Assembly (NCBI RefSeq): GCF_000187935.1
Contig: NZ_AEUT02000001.1
Coordinates: 1-64,000 of the forward strand
DNA from: Streptococcus parauberis NCFD 2020
GTDB taxonomy: Bacteria > Bacillota > Bacilli > Lactobacillales > Streptococcaceae
Direction: 5' to 3'
Length of the DNA: 64,000 nucleotides
Both the position numbers and the translations under genes were made by a program. Below are positions 57,523-64,000 of the stretch, in pieces. The notes below the pieces were generated by a model, which was given only the letters and a program-made list of their open reading frames with translations, searched no databases and was not told where the DNA came from. Position 1 is the first letter of the stretch. Every line of letters starts with the position of its first letter.

Positions 57523-57548
57523 AACCCAGTCCGTTAGGACTGGGTTTT
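57521..57548. terminator. bidirectional terminator between CPBP gene and pepQ
   Basis: AAAACCCAGTCC pairs with GGACTGGGTTTT around a four-base loop. Confidence 0.92.
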
Positions 57549-57578
57549 ATGTTAGATAAAAGCATCTAACCAATCTTT

Positions 57579-58664
57579 TTATCCTTCAAAATAAAGGAGT
57601 TCTTTTGGAGTTTTAGTAAATGGTTGGAAGCCATCTTTTGTGACATAGCCACAATCCTCAATGCGGACACCAACTTTTCCTGGAATGTAAATGCCAGGTT
57701 CGACTGAGAAGCACATGCCTTCTTCAACAACCATGTCATTACCTTCCATGATTGATGGGAATTCATGGACATCCATTCCTAAACCATGTCCAAGGCGATG
57801 ATTAAAGTACTCACCGTAACCTGCTCTTTCGATTACATCACGTGCAGCAGCATCGACTTGAGCAGCAGTGACACCTGGCTTAATAAATTCTTGTGCGGTT
57901 AATTGTGCCTCTAAACAAAGATTGTAGATATCGACTTTGAATTGATCAGGTTTTCCGACAGCTACTGTTCTTGTCATATCACTGGTATATCCTAAAGTTT
58001 CAACACCCAGGTCAAATAAAAGCAAAGCATTATTTTCAATTTTGTTGGTACCTGGAATACCATGTGGATTAGCTGCGTTATCACCTGTTAAAACCATAGT
58101 ATCGAAACTCATTTTATTGATACCTTGCTTTTTCATTTCAAATTCAATTTGGGCAATAATATCAGTTTCTGTAACATTTAATGAAATGTTTTCAAAACCA
58201 ACTTGGACTGCCTTATCGGCAAAGTCACCAGCAACTAGCATCTTTTCAATTTCATCTTTAGATTTAATTAAACGCATTCTTTGGATAATTGGACTCAAAT
58301 TATCAAATTGACCAGAGAAAACAGTCTGTAAACCTTGGAATTTTGTTACATTTAAATGATCAAATTCCGCATAAATACGTTTTGCATCTTTAATTGGTAA
58401 GGCTACTTTAATCTTTTCCCAAGGATTTTCTGCATCTAAATAACCTTGAACAGTAAATGAAACAATTGACTTTGCTCGAGCAACTTCTAATGCAGGTACA
58501 AATAGGAGTGGTTCTTTATCATGAAAAACAAATAAGAACATTTGTCTTTCATGAGGGTCACAATCAAAGCCAGAAAGATAATTTACTGTAACAGGGTCTG
58601 AAAAGACTGCAACTTCAGCCTCTGATTCTTTGATAAAATGACGTATCTTATCTAATTTAGTCAT
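57579..58664 (-). CDS. pepQ: Xaa-Pro dipeptidase PepQ
   Basis: A 361-residue prolidase starting at ATG 58664 (AAGG site about 7 bases upstream); the frame extends to 58715 but without a ribosome site. Creatinase N-terminal domain, then pita-bread domain with ligands Asp in LLFDLG, Asp in SDMTRT, His in GHGLGMDVHE, Glu in SVEPGIY and Glu in RIEDCGY. Divergent from ccpA, as usual in lactic acid bacteria. Confidence 0.95.
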   Translation of the reverse strand: MTKLDKIRHFIKESEAEVAVFSDPVTVNYLSGFDCDPHERQMFLFVFHDKEPLLFVPALEVARAKSIVSFTVQGYLDAENPWEKIKVALPIKDAKRIYAEFDHLNVTKFQGLQTVFSGQFDNLSPIIQRMRLIKSKDEIEKMLVAGDFADKAVQVGFENISLNVTETDIIAQIEFEMKKQGINKMSFDTMVLTGDNAANPHGIPGTNKIENNALLLFDLGVETLGYTSDMTRTVAVGKPDQFKVDIYNLCLEAQLTAQEFIKPGVTAAQVDAAARDVIERAGYGEYFNHRLGHGLGMDVHEFPSIMEGNDMVVEEGMCFSVEPGIYIPGKVGVRIEDCGYVTKDGFQPFTKTPKELLYFEG

Positions 58665-58762
58665 GGTATACCTTCTTTCTATCTCTATTTTTTCAAAAAT
58701 AGTGCAAAATTGCAAGCTTTCCTTTGAATATTGAAAAAGTTTTCAAATTGTATCATTTTTAC

Positions 58763-58810
58763 TTGAAAGTGTTTCCAAAACATGCTAGAATTAGTTTTGA
58801 AAGCGTAATT
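58763..58810 (+). promoter_or_regulatory. ccpA promoter with two cre-like sites
   Basis: TTGAAA (58763-58768), 17 bases, extended -10 TG-C-TAGAAT (58783-58791). TTGAAAGTGTTTCCA (58763-58777) and TTGAAAGCGTAATT (58797-58810) both fit cre, one over the -35 and one over the start. This suggests autoregulation and control of divergent pepQ. Confidence 0.75.
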
Positions 58811-58835
58811 TTCAAGTAGAAAGGAAGATAAAACA

Positions 58836-59837
58836 ATGAACACAGATGATACAATTACGATTTATGACGTTGCTCGCGAAGCAGGTGTTTCTATGGCAAC
58901 AGTAAGTCGTGTTGTCAACGGAAATAAAAACGTTAAAGAAAATACACGCAAAAAAGTGTTGGAAGTTATAGACCGTTTAGATTATCGTCCTAATGCAGTT
59001 GCCCGAGGACTAGCAAGTAAAAAAACAACTACAGTAGGTGTGGTAATTCCAAATATTGCCAATAGTTATTTTTCAATTTTAGCAAAAGGGATTGATGATA
59101 TTGCTGCAATGTACAAGTATAATATTGTCCTTGCATCAAGTGATGAAGATGATGATAAAGAGGTAAGTGTTGTTAACACTCTATTTGCAAAACAAGTAGA
59201 TGGTATTATCTTTATGGGTCACCATTTAACAGAGAAAATTCGTGCAGAATTTTCTCGTTCACGTACACCAATCGTTCTAGCTGGAACAGTTGACTTGGAA
59301 CATCAGTTACCAAGTGTTAATATTGATTATAAATTGGCAGTTTCCAATGTAATTGATATTTTAGTAGAAAATCACAAAAAAATTGCTTTTGTGTCTGGAC
59401 CACTAATCGATGATATCAATGGAAAAGTGAGATTACTAGGCTATAAAGAAGGACTTAGAAAGAATAAGTTGGACTATAAAGAAGGATTAGTTTTTGAAGC
59501 TAATTATTCTTATAAAGAAGGTTTTGAATTAGCTCAACGCGTAATCAATTCAGGTGCTACAGCAGCTTATGTTGGAGAAGATGAATTAGCAGCAGGCTTA
59601 CTTAATGGTTTATTTGCAGCAGGGAAAAATGTTCCTGAGGACTTTGAAATTATTACAAGTAACGATTCACCAGTTGTTGACTATACAAGACCAAATCTTT
59701 CTTCAATCAGTCAACCTGTGTATGATTTAGGAGCTGTCAGCATGCGTATGTTGACAAAAATCATGAACAAAGAAGATTTGGAAGAAAAAGAAATTCTCCT
59801 AAACCATGGTATCAAACGTCGTGGTACAACAAAATAG
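58836..59837 (+). CDS. ccpA: catabolite control protein A
   Basis: A 333-residue LacI-family global carbon regulator. HTH with YDVAREAGVSMATVSRVVN (about 9-27), hinge, and a periplasmic-binding-fold effector domain that binds HPr-Ser-P. It would act on the cre-like sites found in this window before bglA, the 111-aa gene, celA and ccpA itself. Confidence 0.97.
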   Translation: MNTDDTITIYDVAREAGVSMATVSRVVNGNKNVKENTRKKVLEVIDRLDYRPNAVARGLASKKTTTVGVVIPNIANSYFSILAKGIDDIAAMYKYNIVLASSDEDDDKEVSVVNTLFAKQVDGIIFMGHHLTEKIRAEFSRSRTPIVLAGTVDLEHQLPSVNIDYKLAVSNVIDILVENHKKIAFVSGPLIDDINGKVRLLGYKEGLRKNKLDYKEGLVFEANYSYKEGFELAQRVINSGATAAYVGEDELAAGLLNGLFAAGKNVPEDFEIITSNDSPVVDYTRPNLSSISQPVYDLGAVSMRMLTKIMNKEDLEEKEILLNHGIKRRGTTK

Positions 59838-59838
59838 T

Positions 59839-59866
59839 AAATCTACCTGCAAAGGTAGATTTTTTT
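59839..59866 (+). terminator. terminator after ccpA
   Basis: AAATCTACC pairs with GGTAGATTT then T; the amylase ATG is 15 bases on, leaving no room for a separate promoter. Confidence 0.88.
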
Positions 59867-59880
59867 AGAAAAGGATCTCT

Positions 59881-61347
59881 ATGACAAATGATTTAATTAT
59901 GCAAGCTTTTGAATGGTATTTACCAGCAGATAGTAAGCATTGGCAAAAACTACAAGCTTCAATTCCTGAATTACAAAAATTAGGAATCAGCAAGATATGG
60001 TTACCACCAGCTTTCAAAGGAACTGGTACAAATGATGTTGGATATGGTATATATGACCTTTTTGACTTAGGTGAGTTTGATCAAAATGGGACAGTTCCAA
60101 CTAAATATGGTAGCAAAGAAGAGTATCTTTCTTTAGTCTCAGAATTAAATAAAGCCGGAATTCAGCCAATTGCCGATGTAGTCTTAAATCATAAGGCAAA
60201 TGCCGATCAAAAAGAGACATTTTACGTTTTGAAGATGAATCCTGAAAATCGTCAAGAACCAATTTCTGAACCATATGAAATAGAAGGCTGGACAGGATTT
60301 AATTTCCCAGGTCGTGAAAATAAGTATAACAACTTCAAATGGCATTGGTATCATTTTTCTGGTTTAGATTATGATGCAAGAAATAATGAAACAGGTATTT
60401 ACTTAATAGCTGGTGACAATAAAGGTTGGGCAGATCAAGAAACGGTTGACAATGAAAAAGGGAATTTTGATTACCTCATGTTTAATGATATTGATTTTAA
60501 ACACCCTGAGGTTAGACAACACCTTAAAGACTGGACAAAATGGTACATCAGTGAATCGCAAGTTAAAGGTTTCAGATTGGATGCTATTAAACACATTGAT
60601 GCTTCCTTCATGAAAGAATTCATTACCTTTATTCAAGCAGAGATTGATGAGAATTTTTATATCTTTGGTGAATATTGGAAAGATGATTTTGATGCGACAG
60701 AACATTATCTTGAATTAATTGACTATAAATTTGATCTCTTTGATGTTGCCTTGCATATGAATTTTTACCAAGCATGTCAAGCAGGAAATAATTTCGATAT
60801 GCGTCAGATTTTTGATGGTTCTTTGGTTCAAACTCATCCCATGCATGCAATCACTTTTGTAGAAAATCATGATACACAAAAAGGGCAATCATTACAAAGT
60901 AATATTGAAGACTGGTTTAAACCGATTGCTTATTCCTTAGTTATGCTTCGTCAAGATGGTTTGCCATGTGTCTTTTATGGAGATTACTATGGTATTGAAG
61001 GTGATGACTTTGGTCAACCTTCCTTTAAAAATGACCTTGATAAATTAGCCTTCTTAAGGAAAGAATTTGCTTATGGACAAGAAGTTGACTATTTCGACCA
61101 CGCTAATTGTATTGGTTGGACAAGACTCGGTGATGACGAGCATCAGTCTGCTTTAGCAGTAGTCGTAAGTAATGGCGATAAAGGTTGGAAACATATGGAA
61201 GTTGGTCAACTCTATGCCGGCCAAACTTTTGTTGATTATATGGGTAATAGTTCCGAAGAAATGACCATTGATGAAAATGGATGGGCAGATTTTCATGCCC
61301 AAGCAGGCTCTGTTTCAGCATGGGTACCTAAGGACAAAATAAAATAA
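59881..61347 (+). CDS. amyA: cytoplasmic alpha-amylase, GH13
   Basis: A 488-residue enzyme without signal peptide, so it acts on internal glucan or imported maltodextrin. GH13 regions: DVVLNHKA, GFRLDAIKH (nucleophile Asp), FGEYW (acid Glu) and FVENHDTQ. Similar to cytoplasmic AmyA of Bacillus/Streptococcus. SD AAAGGA; may depend on read-through from ccpA. Confidence 0.93.
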   Translation: MTNDLIMQAFEWYLPADSKHWQKLQASIPELQKLGISKIWLPPAFKGTGTNDVGYGIYDLFDLGEFDQNGTVPTKYGSKEEYLSLVSELNKAGIQPIADVVLNHKANADQKETFYVLKMNPENRQEPISEPYEIEGWTGFNFPGRENKYNNFKWHWYHFSGLDYDARNNETGIYLIAGDNKGWADQETVDNEKGNFDYLMFNDIDFKHPEVRQHLKDWTKWYISESQVKGFRLDAIKHIDASFMKEFITFIQAEIDENFYIFGEYWKDDFDATEHYLELIDYKFDLFDVALHMNFYQACQAGNNFDMRQIFDGSLVQTHPMHAITFVENHDTQKGQSLQSNIEDWFKPIAYSLVMLRQDGLPCVFYGDYYGIEGDDFGQPSFKNDLDKLAFLRKEFAYGQEVDYFDHANCIGWTRLGDDEHQSALAVVVSNGDKGWKHMEVGQLYAGQTFVDYMGNSSEEMTIDENGWADFHAQAGSVSAWVPKDKIK

Positions 61348-61349
61348 AA

Positions 61350-61377
61350 TAAGTCAGCCTTTTGGCTGATTTTTTTC
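61350..61377 (+). terminator. terminator after the amylase gene
   Basis: AGTCAGCC-TTTT-GGCTGATT followed by T. Confidence 0.87.
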
Positions 61378-61419
61378 TTATTAGTGTCAAATCAGCTAAA
61401 ATAAGCTATAATAGAGGTT

Positions 61420-62418
61420 ATGAGAGTCTTACTATATCTAGAAGCAGAAAAATACTTAAGTAAGTCTGGCATTGGCCGGGCTATTAAACACCAAGCTCGT
61501 GCTTTGTCATTAGTCGGACAAGACTATACTACAAATCCAGACGATAATTATGATCTAGTTCATATTAATACCTATGGTATTAACAGTTGGCTATTAATGA
61601 AAAAAGCCAAACGTTTAGGCAAAAAGGTGATCATGCATGGTCATTCAACCGAGGAAGATTTTAGAAATTCCTTCATTTTTTCGAATACCATTTCACCACT
61701 ATTTAAAAAATATTTATGTTTATTTTATAAAAATGCAGATGCTATTATTACACCAACTGAGTATTCCAAATCCTTGATTGAAAGTTATGGCATCAAACAA
61801 CCGATTTTTCCTATTTCAAATGGGATTGATTTGCGTCATTATGGAGCAAATCCTGATAAGGAAGCAGCTTTTAGGGACTATTTCAAAATTGAAAAAGGTC
61901 AAAAAGTTGTTATTGGGGCAGGATTATATTTTCTTCGCAAAGGTATTGATGATTTTGTTCGGGTGGCCCAAAAAATGCCAGATGTTCGCTTTATTTGGTT
62001 TGGGGAAACAAATAAGTGGATTATACCAGCAGAGGTTCGTCAGTTAGTTGAGCATAACCACCCTCAGAATCTTCTCTTTCCTGGCTACATTAAAGGTGAT
62101 GTGTATGAAGGAGCAATGACAGCAGCGGATGCCTTTTTCTTCCCAAGTCGTGAAGAAACGGAAGGCATTGTTGTTCTTGAGGCACTGGCTAGTAAACAAA
62201 ACATTTTAGTACGTGATATCCCTGTTTATAGTGGTTGGATTGATCAAGAGTGTGCTGAACTGGCTAGTGATGTGGATGGATTTGTTGAAGGCTTAGAAAG
62301 AATTTTTTCTGGTCAAGTTGATAAGACTCAAAAAGGATATCAAGTCGCTGAAAGTCGTAGCATCGAAAAAGTTGCGGCTCAATTAGTCGCGGCGTACCAA
62401 AAAGTAATGGAGTTGTAA
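61420..62418 (+). CDS. cpoA: GT4 glycosyltransferase, CpoA-like glycolipid synthase
   Basis: A 332-residue GT4 (GT-B fold) enzyme. The donor-binding EX7E-like motif is FPSREETEGIVVLEAL. By position and length it corresponds to pneumococcal CpoA, which adds the second hexose to monoglucosyl-diacylglycerol. TATAAT lies about 10 bases before a short AGAGG leader. The next gene starts 1 base after its stop. Confidence 0.8.
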   Translation: MRVLLYLEAEKYLSKSGIGRAIKHQARALSLVGQDYTTNPDDNYDLVHINTYGINSWLLMKKAKRLGKKVIMHGHSTEEDFRNSFIFSNTISPLFKKYLCLFYKNADAIITPTEYSKSLIESYGIKQPIFPISNGIDLRHYGANPDKEAAFRDYFKIEKGQKVVIGAGLYFLRKGIDDFVRVAQKMPDVRFIWFGETNKWIIPAEVRQLVEHNHPQNLLFPGYIKGDVYEGAMTAADAFFFPSREETEGIVVLEALASKQNILVRDIPVYSGWIDQECAELASDVDGFVEGLERIFSGQVDKTQKGYQVAESRSIEKVAAQLVAAYQKVMEL

Positions 62419-62419
62419 G

Positions 62420-63751
62420 ATGCGTGTAGGTCTATTTACAGACACCTATTTCCCACAAGTATCAGGTGTAGCAACCAGCATTCGAACCTTAAAGGATGAG
62501 CTGGAAAAACAAGGGCATGAAGTTTATGTCTTTACAACAACAGATAAGAATGTTAAACGCTTTGAGGATCCGACCGTTATTCGGCTTCCTAGCGTTCCTT
62601 TTGTGTCTTTTACAGATCGTCGTGTTGTTTACCGTGGTTTGATTTCTTCTTATAAAATAGCAAAGCAGTATGACCTAGATATTATCCATACGCAAACTGA
62701 ATTTAGTTTGGGATTATTAGGTAAAATGGTTGGCAAAGCTTTAAGAATTCCCGTTGTTCATACATATCATACGCAGTATGAAGATTATGTTGGCTACATC
62801 GCAAATGGTAAATTAATTCGACCAAGTATGATTAAACCCATTTTAAAAGGGTATTTGAAGGATTTAGATGGAGTTGTTTGTCCCAGTCCGATTGTATTAA
62901 ATTTGCTAGATGGTTACGAGGTAAAAATCCCAAAACGGGTCATTCCTACAGGGATACATTTGGAAAATTATGTCCGTGAAGATATTAGCCAAGATGATGT
63001 GAATCAGTTAAAAAGGGATTTAGGAATTGCTTCAGATGAGACATTTTTATTAAGTCTCTCTCGTATCTCTTACGAGAAAAATATCCAAGCTATTATTAGA
63101 CAGTTACCAAATGTTATCAAGGAAAACAAAAAAGTCAAATTAGTTATTGTTGGAAGTGGTCCATATTTGGAGGACCTTCAATTATTATCTGAAGAGCTGG
63201 ATTTAATTGACTATATTATTTTTACAGGTATGGTCCCACATGAAAAAGTAGCTCATTACTATAAGGCTTGTGATTTCTTTGTTAGTGCCTCAACAAGTGA
63301 GACACAGGGATTAACCTATATTGAAAGTTTAGCAAGTGGCAAGCCAATTATTGCTCATGGCAATCCTTATTTGGATGATTTGATTTCTGATAAGATGTTT
63401 GGAACCTTATATTATCATGAAGATGAACTGGCAGATGCTATTATAGATGCGATAATTGAAACTCCAGATATTGATCAGACCTTACTAGCAGAGAAACGCT
63501 TTGAGATTTCATCTGAACACTTTGGACAATCTATTTATACTTTCTATTTAGACACGATTATTGGTAAATCATCAAAAGATAGTAAAAAGTTATCACTTTA
63601 TATGAATCGTGAAAAACGTGAACCCTTGAAATTGGTTTCGGGAGTTGCCTTTTTACCCAAGCGAGGAGTAAAGAACCCAGTTCTGACTCCAGCAAAAGTC
63701 GTCAAGGCACCACTAAAATTAGTAAATGCAATACGAGATTTCTTGGACTAA
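62420..63751 (+). CDS. GT4 glycosyltransferase, monoglucosyl-diacylglycerol synthase-like
   Basis: A 443-residue GT4 enzyme beginning GLFTDTYFPQVSGVATSI. It has HTYHTQYEDY acceptor-side and ASTSETQGLTYIESLA donor-side motifs and a basic C-terminal tail that suits membrane binding. Corresponds to IagA/Spr0982-type 1,2-diacylglycerol 3-glucosyltransferases, the first step of glycolipid and lipoteichoic acid anchor synthesis. Confidence 0.85.
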   Translation: MRVGLFTDTYFPQVSGVATSIRTLKDELEKQGHEVYVFTTTDKNVKRFEDPTVIRLPSVPFVSFTDRRVVYRGLISSYKIAKQYDLDIIHTQTEFSLGLLGKMVGKALRIPVVHTYHTQYEDYVGYIANGKLIRPSMIKPILKGYLKDLDGVVCPSPIVLNLLDGYEVKIPKRVIPTGIHLENYVREDISQDDVNQLKRDLGIASDETFLLSLSRISYEKNIQAIIRQLPNVIKENKKVKLVIVGSGPYLEDLQLLSEELDLIDYIIFTGMVPHEKVAHYYKACDFFVSASTSETQGLTYIESLASGKPIIAHGNPYLDDLISDKMFGTLYYHEDELADAIIDAIIETPDIDQTLLAEKRFEISSEHFGQSIYTFYLDTIIGKSSKDSKKLSLYMNREKREPLKLVSGVAFLPKRGVKNPVLTPAKVVKAPLKLVNAIRDFLD

Positions 63752-63783
63752 TGAACTAAACCAATAAAAATCATATATAGACC

Positions 63784-63811
63784 TTGTATTATTTGAAAAA
63801 ATTGATATAAT
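63784..63811 (+). promoter_or_regulatory. promoter of the T-box leader
   Basis: TTGTAT (63784-63789), 16 bases, TATAAT (63806-63811). Confidence 0.6.
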
Positions 63812-63839
63812 AATTTTGAAGACATGTTATATTAGAGTT

Positions 63840-64000
63840 TATAATAAGCGAGTGCTGGGTGGTGAAAAGAGCACATATTCTAATTTAATACTCCTTCCAT
63901 GATTTTATGCAAACATAAAAGGGTGGTTCCCTTATAACCAATCAGAGGTTCAAGATAGTTTTTGTCTTGGATGAATGAAGGTGGAACCACGCAACCGCGT
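63840..64000 (+). promoter_or_regulatory. T-box leader, probably of thrS, cut by the window end
   Basis: A leader with GCGAGTGCTGG...Stem I and the invariant T-box AGGTGGAACCACG at about 63979-63991 (the tRNA acceptor-binding bulge). An ACT triplet near 63890 in the expected specifier region would mean threonine, and I recall thrS following these glycosyltransferases in S. pyogenes. The terminator arm and gene lie beyond the window. Confidence 0.85.

Overview
The window looks like the chromosome of a low-GC pyogenic-group Streptococcus close to S. uberis or S. parauberis. This rests on gene content and on my recollection of synteny with S. pyogenes: glmU, nudF, macP, mtnN, mtsR, mtsABC, then ppi, ftsK, rplK-rplA, pyrH-frr, msrA, phoH, ybeY-dgkA-era, mutM-coaE, secG-rnr-smpB, pepQ/ccpA and a pair of glycolipid glycosyltransferases before thrS. 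No species-specific marker was tested. No rRNA, tRNA or CRISPR array was seen.

Region 1 (about 1-10,350) is an integrated mobile island with the layout of a phage-inducible chromosomal island or satellite. A rightward tyrosine integrase and CI-like repressor face a leftward operon of Cro-like protein, Rha-type regulator, small ORFs, two HTH proteins, a primase-polymerase and a superfamily 3 helicase. Beyond the helicase lies a non-coding AT-rich stretch flanked by inverted GGTTAG/CTAACC repeats, a good origin candidate, and then a block of unrecognised proteins. No capsid, tail, terminase or lysis genes are visible, so it is not a complete prophage. The left end may lie at about 521 or outside the window.

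Region 2 (10,373-28,700) is chromosomal core. It holds a DUF2829/Tad2-like small protein, an SDR, a truncated GNAT, a Gfo/Idh oxidoreductase, glmU, nudF, macP, mtnN, the MtsR regulator with its MtsABC Mn/Fe uptake system, a cyclophilin lipoprotein, ftsK, a baeRF-like protein, ribosomal L11/L1 with an L1-type leader, pyrH, frr, a CvfB-like S1 protein, msrA and a YozE protein.

Region 3 (28,700-47,000) starts with a badly decayed oleate hydratase gene, followed by phoH, a uracil-DNA glycosylase-like gene, ybeY-dgkA-era and a Nudix gene. An accessory cluster comes next: a secreted DUF2712-like protein, two polytopic membrane proteins and an ABC ATPase, then an orphan bacteriocin-immunity-type gene. 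Core genes resume with mutM, coaE, a YczE-like protein, a HerA/DUF853 ATPase, pmrA (whose start is abnormal), rpmG, secG, rnr and smpB.

Region 4 (47,000-64,000) is largely carbon metabolism. It has a glyoxalase, a nitroreductase, and a cellobiose-type PTS locus (GH1 enzyme, EIIB, CelR-type activator, EIIA, EIIC and two small unknown membrane proteins) with cre-like sites placed inside its promoters. MupG-like, TetR and CPBP genes follow, then pepQ, ccpA (the global regulator that would read those cre sites), a cytoplasmic alpha-amylase and two GT4 enzymes for membrane glucolipids. The window ends inside a T-box leader, probably of thrS.
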